Shown one piece after another: positions 1-6,808 of a stretch of DNA of 10,963 nucleotides. Source of the stretch: an uncultured Enterobacter sp. Its GTDB lineage: Bacteria > Pseudomonadota > Gammaproteobacteria > Enterobacterales > Enterobacteriaceae. Every line of letters starts with the position of its first letter. Within the stretch, counting starts at the first letter, position 1. Made by a program: the position numbers and the translations under genes. The stretch spans positions 1 through 10,963 of the forward strand of contig CAMKZP010000072.1 of NCBI GenBank assembly GCA_946477805.1. The letters are read 5' to 3'. A model generated the notes under the pieces. It worked only from the letters and a program-made list of their open reading frames with translations, did no database searches and had not been told where the DNA came from.

Positions 1-30
1 CGTGGGCTCGGAGATGTGTATAAGAGACAG
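1..30. other. Illumina Nextera adapter (Tn5 mosaic end) left on the contig edge
   Basis: Bases 12-30 read AGATGTGTATAAGAGACAG, which is exactly the 19-bp Tn5 mosaic end used in Nextera library preparation. Bases 1-11 (CGTGGGCTCGG) match the inner part of the read-2 adapter that precedes it. This is library sequence, not genome. It happens to be open in the frame of gsiA and supplies a false ATG at 16-18, so an automatic gene caller would give gsiA a spurious five-residue N-terminus. Confidence 0.97.
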
Positions 31-1278
31 CAGCTGATCAAAGTGCTGCAGCAGGAGATGGACATGGGGGTGATTTTTATCACCCACGACATGGGCGTGG
101 TCGCCGATATTGCCGATCGCGTGCTGGTGATGCACCAGGGCAACGCCGTGGAAACCGGCAGCGTCGATCGCATCTTCCATGCGCCCGTTCACCCTTACAC
201 CCGCGCGCTGCTGGCGGCGGTACCGCGGCTTGGTGCAATGAACGGCAGCGATTTACCGCGCCGTTTCCCGCTGCTTTCGCAGGGAGAGGCGGGCCGTCAG
301 GACGCGGAGATCGCGCAGGATACGGTGGTGCCGGGCAAGCCGATCCTTGAGGTGCGCGATCTCGTCACCCGCTTTCCCCTGCGCAGCGGAATTCTTAACC
401 GCGTGAAGCGCGAGGTGCATGCGGTTGAAAACGTCAGCTTTGACCTGTGGCCAGGCGAAACGCTGGCGCTGGTGGGGGAGTCCGGCTGCGGTAAGTCCAC
501 CACCGGGCGGGCGCTGCTCCGGCTGGTAGAGTCTCAGGAAGGGAGTATTACCTTCAACGGCCAGCGTATCGATACCCTGCCGGAGAGCAAGCTGCAGGCG
601 GTGCGCCGCGACATTCAGTTCATTTTCCAGGACCCGTATGCCTCTCTCGATCCGCGCCACACGGTGGGGTACTCGATTACGGAGCCGCTGCGGGTGCATA
701 ACCTGCTCGACGGCGAAGCGGCGCAGCGCCGCGTGGCCTGGCTGCTGGAGCGGGTGGGCCTCAAGCCGGAGCACGCCTGGCGTTATCCACACGAATTTTC
801 CGGCGGCCAGCGCCAGCGCATCTCCATTGCGCGCGCGCTGGCGCTGAACCCAAAAGTGGTGATTGCGGATGAATCCGTTTCTGCGCTGGATGTCTCCATC
901 CGCGCGCAAATCATCAATTTACTGCTCGACTTACAGCGGGATATGGGCATTGCTTTCCTGTTTATCTCGCACGACATGGCGGTGGTGGAGCGCATCAGCC
1001 ACCGCGTGGCGGTGATGTACATGGGGCAGATTGTGGAAATTGGCCCCCGGCGCGCGGTCTTTGAAAACCCGCAGCATCCGTACACCCGCAAGCTGATGGC
1101 CGCCGTACCGGTTGCCGATCCTGCGCATCGTCACGCTCAGCGCGTGCTGCTGCAGGACGAAATGCCGGGCAATATTCGTAAACGGGGCGAAAGCACGGAG
1201 CGCGTGGCGCTGCGTGAGGTCGGCCCCGGTCATTTTGTCGCACCACCGCGTCAGGACAATGCATTTTCGCGGTTATAA
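31..1278 (+). CDS. gsiA: Glutathione import ATP-binding protein GsiA, 5' truncated by the contig end
   Basis: This is the ATPase subunit of the GsiABCD glutathione importer; it sits on the inner face of the cytoplasmic membrane. GsiA is a single chain with two ABC nucleotide-binding domains and is about 623 residues in E. coli; here the last 415 codons remain. The first domain has lost its Walker A, signature and Walker B and keeps only the tail with the H-loop histidine (ITHDM, codon 85-87) and the oligopeptide-family C-terminal motif HPYTRALLAAVP. The second domain is whole: Walker A GESGCGKST (475-501), signature FSGGQRQR (796-819), Walker B plus D-loop VVIADESVSALD (856-891), H-loop SHDM (967-978), then HPYTRKLMAAVP. 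The reading frame enters directly from base 31; the upstream ATG belongs to the adapter. The truncation is an assembly edge, not a biological deletion. gsiB follows after 23 bases. Confidence 0.95.
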   Translation, partial: QLIKVLQQEMDMGVIFITHDMGVVADIADRVLVMHQGNAVETGSVDRIFHAPVHPYTRALLAAVPRLGAMNGSDLPRRFPLLSQGEAGRQDAEIAQDTVVPGKPILEVRDLVTRFPLRSGILNRVKREVHAVENVSFDLWPGETLALVGESGCGKSTTGRALLRLVESQEGSITFNGQRIDTLPESKLQAVRRDIQFIFQDPYASLDPRHTVGYSITEPLRVHNLLDGEAAQRRVAWLLERVGLKPEHAWRYPHEFSGGQRQRISIARALALNPKVVIADESVSALDVSIRAQIINLLLDLQRDMGIAFLFISHDMAVVERISHRVAVMYMGQIVEIGPRRAVFENPQHPYTRKLMAAVPVADPAHRHAQRVLLQDEMPGNIRKRGESTERVALREVGPGHFVAPPRQDNAFSRL

Positions 1279-1301
1279 CTTACAACAGGCAGGAGAACAC
1301 A

Positions 1302-2840
1302 ATGGTTAACTTTGTTGCTCGTAGATGGCTGTTAGCCGCGAGCGTGACGGCAGCCCTGGCCGCATCCCCCGCGTTCGCTGCCAAAGACGTGGTCGTCGCC
1401 GTCGGGTCCAACTTCACGACGCTGGATCCGTATGACGCAAACGACACGCTCTCCCAGGCGGTGGCGAAATCGTTCTATCAGGGGCTTTTTGGCCTCGATA
1501 AAGAGATGAAGCTGAAAAACGTGCTCGCGGAAAGCTACACCGTCTCCGATGACGGGCTGGTGTATACCATCAAGCTGCGTTCCGGCGTGAAGTTCCAGGA
1601 CGGCACGGACTTCAACGCACAGGCGGTGAAGGTGAACCTCGACCGCGCCAGCAACCCGGAAAACAGCCTGAAGCGCTATAACCTGTACAAAAACATCGCC
1701 AGCACCGAGGCGGTTGACCCGGCGACCGTGAAAATCACTCTGAAAGAGCCGTTCTCCGCGTTCATCAATATCCTGGCGCACCCGGCGACGGCGATGATCT
1801 CCCCGGCGGCGCTGAAAAAATACGGTAAAGAGATTGGCTTCCATCCGGTTGGCACCGGCCCGTACGAGCTGCTCACCTGGAACCAGACCGATTTTGTGAA
1901 GGTGAAGAAATTCGCCGGATACTGGCAGCAGGGGCTGCCGAAGCTGGACACCATTACCTGGCGTCCGGTGGTGGACAACAACACCCGCGCGGCGATGCTG
2001 CAAACCGGCGAAGCGCAGTTTGCTTTCCCCATCCCTTACGAGCAGGCGGCGCTGCTGGCAAAAAACAGCAAGCTTGAGCTGGTGGCCAGCCCGTCGATTA
2101 TGCAGCGCTATATCAGCATGAACGTCACGCAAAAGCCGTTTGATAACCCGAAGGTGCGTGAAGCCATCAACTACGCGATTAACCGTCAGGCGCTGGTGAA
2201 GGTGGCGTTTGCGGGCTACGCCACGCCGGCAGCGGGCGTACTGCCGCCGACGATTGAATATTCCCAGCGCTACCAGCCCTGGCCTTACGATCCGGCCAGG
2301 GCGCGCGAGCTGCTGAAAGAGGCAGGGTTCCCGAACGGCTTCAGCACCACGCTGTGGTCGTCGCACAATCACAGCACCGCCCAGAAGGTGCTGCAGTTCA
2401 CCCAGCAGCAGCTGGCGCAGGTGGGCATTAAAGCGCAGGTCACGGCGATGGACGCCGGACAGCGTGCGGCAGAAGTGGAAGGCAAGGGGCAGAAAGAGAG
2501 CGGCGTGCGGATGTTCTACACCGGCTGGACGGCCTCTACCGGCGAAGCGGACTGGGCGCTGTCGCCGCTGTTTGCATCGCAGAACTGGCCGCCAACGCTC
2601 TTCAACACGGCCTTCTACAGCAACCCGCAGGTGGATAAAGACCTGGCCGACGCGCTGAAAACGACCAAACCGGAAGAGAAAGCGCGCCTGTATAAAGAGG
2701 CGCAGGACACCATCTGGAAAGAGTCGCCGTGGGTGCCGCTGGTGGTAGAAAAGCTGGTTTCTGCTCATAACAAAGCGCTGACCGGGTTCTACATCATGCC
2801 GGACACGGGCTTTAGCTTTGATGACGCGGATTTAAAATAA
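1302..2840 (+). CDS. gsiB: Glutathione-binding periplasmic protein GsiB
   Basis: This is the periplasmic solute-binding protein that delivers glutathione to the GsiCD channel. It is 512 residues, the same length I recall for E. coli GsiB, and belongs to the SBP_bac_5 (DppA/OppA) family. A Sec signal peptide is clear: basic MVNFVARR, a hydrophobic core, and the cleavage site AFA|AKD after residue 26. The mature protein starts AKDVVVAVGSNFTTLDPYDA, typical of this clade. The start is fixed by a good Shine-Dalgarno AGGAG at 1291-1295, six bases before the ATG, and by the signal peptide. It is the second visible gene of the operon, with gsiC starting four bases after its stop. A large open frame on the opposite strand is a codon-bias shadow. 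Confidence 0.96.
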   Translation: MVNFVARRWLLAASVTAALAASPAFAAKDVVVAVGSNFTTLDPYDANDTLSQAVAKSFYQGLFGLDKEMKLKNVLAESYTVSDDGLVYTIKLRSGVKFQDGTDFNAQAVKVNLDRASNPENSLKRYNLYKNIASTEAVDPATVKITLKEPFSAFINILAHPATAMISPAALKKYGKEIGFHPVGTGPYELLTWNQTDFVKVKKFAGYWQQGLPKLDTITWRPVVDNNTRAAMLQTGEAQFAFPIPYEQAALLAKNSKLELVASPSIMQRYISMNVTQKPFDNPKVREAINYAINRQALVKVAFAGYATPAAGVLPPTIEYSQRYQPWPYDPARARELLKEAGFPNGFSTTLWSSHNHSTAQKVLQFTQQQLAQVGIKAQVTAMDAGQRAAEVEGKGQKESGVRMFYTGWTASTGEADWALSPLFASQNWPPTLFNTAFYSNPQVDKDLADALKTTKPEEKARLYKEAQDTIWKESPWVPLVVEKLVSAHNKALTGFYIMPDTGFSFDDADLK

Positions 2841-2844
2841 CCTC

Positions 2845-3765
2845 ATGCTGAACTATGTTTGTAAGCGCCTGCTGGGGCTTATCCCGACGCTGCTGATCGT
2901 GGCGGTGCTGGTGTTTTTATTTGTCCATATGCTGCCGGGCGATCCGGCGCGGCTGGTGGCGGGGCCAGAGGCCGATGCAACCGTCATCGACCTGGTACGG
3001 AAACAGCTGGGGCTCGACCAGCCGCTGTATAAGCAGTTTCTGCACTATATCGGCAACGTGCTGCAGGGCGATTTTGGCACCTCGATGGTGTCGCGTCGCC
3101 CCGTCTCGGAAGAGATTGCCAGCCGCTTCATGCCCACCTTCTGGTTAACGATTGCCAGCATGAGCTGGGCGGTGGCGTTTGGTCTCGGCGCCGGGATCGT
3201 GGCCGCCGTCTGGCGCAACCGCTGGCCGGACAAGCTCGGCATGGCGCTGGCGGTGACCGGTATCTCCTTCCCGGCCTTTGCGCTGGGCATGCTGCTGATG
3301 CAGATCTTCTCCGTGGAGCTGGGCTGGCTGCCAACCGTGGGGGCCGACACCTGGAAGCACTACATTCTCCCTTCCATGACGCTGGGGGCAGCTGTTGCCG
3401 CGGTGATGGCGCGCTTCACCCGCGCCTCGTTTGTTGACGTGCTGAGCGAGGACTATATCCGCACCGCGCGGGCGAAAGGGGTAAGCGAGAAGTGGGTCAT
3501 CCTCAAGCACGGGTTTCGCAACGCGATGATCCCGGTGGTAACGATGATGGGGCTGCAGTTTGGCTTCCTGCTGGGCGGCTCAATCGTGGTGGAAAAGGTC
3601 TTCAACTGGCCGGGCCTGGGGCGCCTGCTGGTCGATTCGGTCGACATGCGCGATTACCCGGTCATTCAGGCTGAAGTTCTGCTCTTCTCGCTGGAGTTTA
3701 TTCTTATCAACTTAGTGGTGGACGTGCTGTACGCCGCCATTAACCCGGCCATCAGGTACAAGTAA
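2845..3765 (+). CDS. gsiC: Glutathione ABC transporter permease GsiC
   Basis: One of two channel subunits of the glutathione importer in the cytoplasmic membrane. It is 306 residues, the family length, and of the DppB/OppB type. About six membrane segments are visible, near residues 9-31, 95-118, 133-155, 170-190, 228-252 and 275-300. The N-terminus carries the family motif VHMLPGDPARL. The cytoplasmic EAA loop that docks on GsiA appears as EDYIRTARAKGVSEKWVILK. The C-terminal part VVEKVFNWPGLGRLLVDSV is the usual OppB-like signature. The ATG lies four bases after the gsiB stop and has no recognisable Shine-Dalgarno (the preceding bases are GATTTAAAATAACCTC), so translation is probably coupled to gsiB. 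The coupling is inference. Confidence 0.95.
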   Translation: MLNYVCKRLLGLIPTLLIVAVLVFLFVHMLPGDPARLVAGPEADATVIDLVRKQLGLDQPLYKQFLHYIGNVLQGDFGTSMVSRRPVSEEIASRFMPTFWLTIASMSWAVAFGLGAGIVAAVWRNRWPDKLGMALAVTGISFPAFALGMLLMQIFSVELGWLPTVGADTWKHYILPSMTLGAAVAAVMARFTRASFVDVLSEDYIRTARAKGVSEKWVILKHGFRNAMIPVVTMMGLQFGFLLGGSIVVEKVFNWPGLGRLLVDSVDMRDYPVIQAEVLLFSLEFILINLVVDVLYAAINPAIRYK

Positions 3766-3766
3766 G

Positions 3767-4678
3767 ATGCGATTGTTGAACTGGCGTCGTCAGGCGGTAT
3801 TGAACGCTATGCCGGGGCTAAAGCCGGACCATATCCGCACCCCATGGTCTGAATTCTGGCGGCGCTTTCGTCGCCAGCCCGTGGCGATAGCGGCGGGCCT
3901 CTTCGTGCTGCTGCTGATTGTGGTGGCGGTTTTTGCGCCGTGGATCGCCCCGTTTGATGCCGAAAACTACTTTGATTACGACCGCCTGAACGACGGGCCG
4001 TCGATGCTGCACTGGTTCGGCGTAGACTCGCTCGGGCGCGATATCTTCAGCCGCGTGCTGGTGGGGGCGCAGATCTCTCTGGCCGCCGGGGTTTTTGCGG
4101 TGCTAATCGGCGCGGCGACAGGCACGGTGCTGGGGCTGGTCGCCGGGTATTATGAAGGCTGGTGGGACCGCATTATCATGCGCATCTGCGACGTGCTGTT
4201 TGCGTTCCCCGGGATTCTGCTGGCCATCGCCGTGGTGGCCATTATGGGCAGCGGAATGGCGAACGTGATCGTCGCCGTGGCGGTCTTTTCCATACCGGCG
4301 TTTGCGCGTCTGGTGCGCGGCAACACGCTGGTGCTGAAGCAGCAAACCTTTATCGAGTCGGCGCGCAGCATGGGCGCCAGCGATACCACCATCCTGTTCA
4401 GCCACATTCTGCCGGGCACGGTGTCGTCTATCGTGGTCTATTTTACGATGCGTATCGGCGTGTCGATTATCTCGGCGGCCAGCCTGTCGTTTCTGGGGCT
4501 AGGGGCACAGCCACCGACGCCGGAGTGGGGCGCGATGCTGAACGAGGCGAGGGCGGATATGGTGATTGCGCCGCACGTGGCGCTGTTCCCGAGCCTGGCG
4601 ATTTTCCTCACCGTGCTGGCGTTTAACCTGCTGGGCGACGGGCTGCGCGACGCGCTCGATCCGAGGATTAAGGGGTAA
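3767..4678 (+). CDS. gsiD: Glutathione ABC transporter permease GsiD
   Basis: The second channel subunit of the glutathione importer, DppC/OppC type, 303 residues. The N-terminal OppC_N region includes PWSEFWRRFRRQPVAIAAG leading into the first membrane segment (about residues 38-62), followed by the family motif FGVDSLGRDIFSRVLVGA. Further membrane segments follow, and the EAA loop reads FIESARSMGASDTTILFSHI. The end, LAFNLLGDGLRDALDPR, is the normal C-terminus of this family. The ATG follows the gsiC stop by one base with only a weak purine run (AAGTAAG) before it, so coupled translation is likely. It is the last gene of the operon; the next gene, rimO, is convergent, with a palindromic element between them. 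Confidence 0.95.
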   Translation: MRLLNWRRQAVLNAMPGLKPDHIRTPWSEFWRRFRRQPVAIAAGLFVLLLIVVAVFAPWIAPFDAENYFDYDRLNDGPSMLHWFGVDSLGRDIFSRVLVGAQISLAAGVFAVLIGAATGTVLGLVAGYYEGWWDRIIMRICDVLFAFPGILLAIAVVAIMGSGMANVIVAVAVFSIPAFARLVRGNTLVLKQQTFIESARSMGASDTTILFSHILPGTVSSIVVYFTMRIGVSIISAASLSFLGLGAQPPTPEWGAMLNEARADMVIAPHVALFPSLAIFLTVLAFNLLGDGLRDALDPRIKG

Positions 4679-4688
4679 GTTTTGTTGG

Positions 4689-4763
4689 CCCCTCACCACA
4701 AAGGGGCGAGGGTAAAAACCGCACCGGACAGTCCCCTCTCCCCTGCGGGGAGAGGGTGAGGGG
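4689..4763. repeat. REP-like palindromic element at the gsiD/rimO convergent junction
   Basis: The core is a perfect 10-bp inverted repeat: CCCTCTCCCC at 4734-4743, a three-base loop, and GGGGAGAGGG at 4747-4756. An outer pair of arms, CCCCTCACC at 4689-4697 and GGTGAGGGG at 4755-4763, is also perfectly complementary, so the whole stretch can fold as nested structures. The core arms recur at 10020-10040. Neither strand has a tight T-tract after the stem, so it is not a textbook intrinsic terminator. It may still protect both mRNA 3' ends or limit read-through between the convergent genes. Repetitive CCCTCTCCC/GGGAGAGGG elements are, as I recall, common between genes in Enterobacter and relatives. 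Confidence 0.75.
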
Positions 4764-4776
4764 AAAGGGTAGGGTA

Positions 4777-6102
4777 TTAAACCCGGCTGCCCCACAGGTC
4801 ATATTCGTCCGCGTTTTCAACCTTCACGCGGATGATGTCGCCCGGCTTAACGCGGGTTTCCCCGTTCAGGTACACCGCGCCGTCGATTTCAGGCGCATCC
4901 GCCATGCTGCGGCCAATCGCGCCTTCTTCGTCCACTTCGTCAATGATGACCAGGATCTCGCGGCCCACTTTTTCCTGCAGGCGCTCTGCGGAGATCTGCT
5001 GCTGCAGCTGCATGAAGCGGTTCCAGCGCTCTTCCTTCACCTCTTCCGGTACCTGATCCGCCAGCTCGTTGGCGGTGGCCCCTTCAACCGGGCTGTACTT
5101 GAAGCAGCCCACGCGGTCCAGACGCGCCTCTTTCAGGAAATCGAGCAGCATCTGGAAATCTTCTTCGGTTTCACCCGGGAAGCCGACGATGAAGGTGGAG
5201 CGCAGGGTCAGCTCCGGGCAGATTTCACGCCACTGTTTGATGCGGGCCAGCTGGCGGTCAACGGAGCCAGGGCGTTTCATCAGCTTCAGAATACGCGGGC
5301 TGGCGTGCTGCAGCGGGATATCAAGATACGGCAGGATTTTGCCTTCCGCCATCAGCGGGATCACGTCGTCAACGTGCGGGTACGGGTAAACGTAGTGCAG
5401 ACGCGTCCAGATACCCAGCTTAGCGAGCTGCTCGCACAGGCCTACCATGCTGGTTTTCACCGGCTCGCCGTTGTGGAAGCCGGAGCGGTGCTTCACGTCC
5501 ACGCCGTAGGCGGAGGTGTCCTGCGAAATCACCAGCAGCTCCTTCACGCCCGCGTCAGCCAGACGTTTGGCTTCCGCCAGCACGTCGCCGATAGGGCGGC
5601 TCACCAGATCCCCGCGCATGGACGGGATGATGCAGAAGGTACAGCGGTGGTTACAGCCTTCAGAAATTTTCAGGTACGCATAGTGGCGCGGCGTCAGCTT
5701 CACGCCCTGTTCCGGCACCAGGCTCAGGAACGGGTTGTGCTTCGGTTTTGGCACGTAGTGATGAACATGTTCCAGCACCTGCTCGTAGCTGTGCGGGCCG
5801 GTGATTTCCAGTACCTTCGGGTGCACTTCGCGGATTTGGTCCACCTTCGCGCCGAGGCAGCCGGTCACGATGACTTTGCCGTTTTCAGTCAGGGCTTCGC
5901 CGATGGCCTCCAGAGATTCCTGAACCGCGCTGTCGATAAAGCCGCAGGTGTTCACGATCACCATATCGGCGTTGTCGTAGCTCGGCACGACGTCATAGCC
6001 TTCGGTGCGCAGCTCGGTCAGGATGCGTTCGGAATCCACCAGATTTTTCGGGCAGCCCAGGGAGACAAAGCCGATTTTCGGCGGGTGCGTAACATTGCTC
6101 AT
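4777..6102 (-). CDS. rimO: Ribosomal protein S12 methylthiotransferase RimO
   Basis: A radical-SAM enzyme that adds a methylthio group to the conserved aspartate (D89 in E. coli numbering) of ribosomal protein S12. It acts in the cytoplasm and uses two [4Fe-4S] clusters and S-adenosylmethionine. The protein is 441 residues, as in E. coli. The N-terminal UPF0004 domain holds its cluster cysteines C17 (SLGCPKN), C53 (NTCGF) and C82 (TGCLG). The radical-SAM motif is C150-x3-C154-x2-C157 within EGCNHRCTFC. The C-terminus is a TRAM domain of about 65 residues ending DLWGSRV. The ATG at 6102-6100 is supported by homology, but the bases before it (TTTTTAACCT in the minus sense) have no good Shine-Dalgarno. 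It is convergent with gsiD and divergent from bssR. In E. coli the pair yliE-yliF lies between gsiD and rimO; here only 98 bases separate them. Confidence 0.97.
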   Translation of the reverse strand: MSNVTHPPKIGFVSLGCPKNLVDSERILTELRTEGYDVVPSYDNADMVIVNTCGFIDSAVQESLEAIGEALTENGKVIVTGCLGAKVDQIREVHPKVLEITGPHSYEQVLEHVHHYVPKPKHNPFLSLVPEQGVKLTPRHYAYLKISEGCNHRCTFCIIPSMRGDLVSRPIGDVLAEAKRLADAGVKELLVISQDTSAYGVDVKHRSGFHNGEPVKTSMVGLCEQLAKLGIWTRLHYVYPYPHVDDVIPLMAEGKILPYLDIPLQHASPRILKLMKRPGSVDRQLARIKQWREICPELTLRSTFIVGFPGETEEDFQMLLDFLKEARLDRVGCFKYSPVEGATANELADQVPEEVKEERWNRFMQLQQQISAERLQEKVGREILVIIDEVDEEGAIGRSMADAPEIDGAVYLNGETRVKPGDIIRVKVENADEYDLWGSRV

Positions 6103-6318
6103 AGGTTAAAAATTCATCAATTATGGAGTTATCAGGGCGGGATTTTACAGCGTATCGCGGGGGATTTATACACTCTTTGCGGGGGAGAGCGAGCCTTCTG
6201 AGGTTGTCACATTGTAAAGAATGTTAATCAGTTACTGTTTATTGATCTCTGGCATTCATTTGTACAAAAATTAACCTTATTATAATTGTGCAATATGGCT
6301 GACAGAGGAGGAATTAGC
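6103..6318. other. Divergent rimO/bssR intergenic region
   Basis: This 216-bp spacer is clearly AT-richer than the genes beside it and must hold promoters for both directions. On the rimO side there is an imperfect direct repeat, GCGGGATTTTACA (6137-6149) and GCGGGGGATTTATACA (6157-6172), offset by about two helical turns. On the minus strand the second copy gives a good -10-like TATAAAT (6170-6164), but no -35 is recognisable. On the bssR side there is a perfect TATAAT at 6281-6286. I find no clear two-sided CRP or FNR site. Confidence 0.6.
6281..6286 (+). promoter_or_regulatory. Candidate bssR promoter -10 box
   Basis: A perfect sigma-70 -10 hexamer TATAAT lies 32 bases upstream of the bssR start codon. 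No good -35 sits at 16-18 bases. The best nearby hexamer is TTGTAC at 6260-6265, which gives a spacer of only 15. A weak -35 with a perfect -10 would fit an activator-dependent or stress-sigma promoter, but that is inference. Confidence 0.5.
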
Positions 6319-6702
6319 ATGTCCGTTGACAGACTGAAACGCGATCTGCTTAACAAGCTGATCAACGCCCGAATCGACCTGGCTGCCTACCTGCAGTTGA
6401 GGAAGGCGAAAGGGTATATGTCAGTCAGCGAAAGCGAACATCTGCGTGATAATCTCTTTGAACTGTGCAATTTCATGCGTGAAAAAGCGCCGACCCTCAA
6501 AGCGGAATATGGCGACAGCGAGCTGATGGCGCTGCGTCGTGCCGCCGAGGTGCTTTCCATCGCAGGGGTATGCCTGATGAACGGACGTCATGACTGCCCT
6601 AATTTTATTGCTGTTAACGCAGAGAAGCTCGAGAACTGCCTGACGACGATCTCTCTTTGCATCATGTGCCTGAACAAGCACGCCCAGCTTGAACAGCACT
6701 AA
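6319..6702 (+). CDS. bssR: Biofilm regulator BssR
   Basis: A small cytoplasmic protein known in E. coli (YliH) for affecting biofilm formation, indole/AI-2-related signalling and catabolite effects; its molecular mechanism is not established. The product is 127 residues, the same as E. coli, with the conserved stretches DLAAYLQLRKAKGYMSVSES (residues 20-39), CLMNGRHDCP (85-94) and VNAEKLENCL (99-108). An ATG exists in frame at 6286, but the start at 6319 is chosen because a very strong Shine-Dalgarno AGGAGG (6306-6311) sits seven bases before it and because it gives the family length. The protein has six cysteines (50, 85, 93, 107, 114, 117), including a C-x-x-C near the C-terminus. It is a single-gene unit with its own -10 box upstream and a terminator downstream, divergent from rimO. 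Confidence 0.93.
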   Translation: MSVDRLKRDLLNKLINARIDLAAYLQLRKAKGYMSVSESEHLRDNLFELCNFMREKAPTLKAEYGDSELMALRRAAEVLSIAGVCLMNGRHDCPNFIAVNAEKLENCLTTISLCIMCLNKHAQLEQH

Positions 6703-6706
6703 GCCC

Positions 6707-6740
6707 GGGGGAGGCAACTCCCCCTTCTGATTAAGCTTTT
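6707..6740 (+). terminator. Probable intrinsic terminator of bssR
   Basis: A perfect 7-bp GC-rich stem (GGGGGAG at 6707-6713, CTCCCCC at 6718-6724) closes a GCAA tetraloop of the stable GNRA class, starting four bases after the bssR stop codon. It is followed by TTCTGATTAAGCTTTT, an interrupted U-tract. Position, stem and loop fit a terminator, though the imperfect T-run suggests incomplete termination and possible read-through into yliI. Confidence 0.7.
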
Positions 6741-6808
6741 GTAAAAGTGGTAACGTGCCCGAACGATGTGGCTAATCTTTAAGCCATATGCTGATAAAGG
6801 AGCGCGTT

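Noticed and set aside
1..30. A genuine Tn5/IS50-type transposon end
   Set aside because: The mosaic end is an engineered hybrid of Tn5 ends used in library kits and is joined here to the Nextera primer sequence. No transposase gene or target duplication is present, and the window starts inside it, so adapter contamination explains it better.
1332..2768. A 478-codon minus-strand open frame opposite gsiB
   Set aside because: Composition is dominated by R, H, V and L from reversed codon bias. gsiB on the plus strand has a signal peptide, a ribosome site and family length, so this is a shadow frame.
4756..6201. A 481-codon open frame on the plus strand covering all of rimO
   Set aside because: It is the antisense shadow of rimO, whose 441-residue product has all six cluster cysteines. 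The antisense product is rich in H, R, A and V as expected from reversed GC-rich codons, and it lacks a plausible ribosome site and any recognisable domain.
6184..6270. A CRP or FNR site in the rimO/bssR spacer (half-site-like TGTCACA and TTGATC words)
   Set aside because: Only single half-sites are visible, with no partner at the correct spacing.
6286..6318. An upstream in-frame ATG for bssR that would add 11 residues
   Set aside because: This ATG overlaps the TATAAT box and would lie at or before the likely transcription start. The ATG at 6319 has AGGAGG at ideal spacing and gives the family length of 127.
6788..6808. An upstream in-frame ATG for yliI adding seven residues
   Set aside because: The AAAGGAG site lies downstream of this ATG and fits the ATG at 6809, which begins directly with the signal peptide seen in the family.
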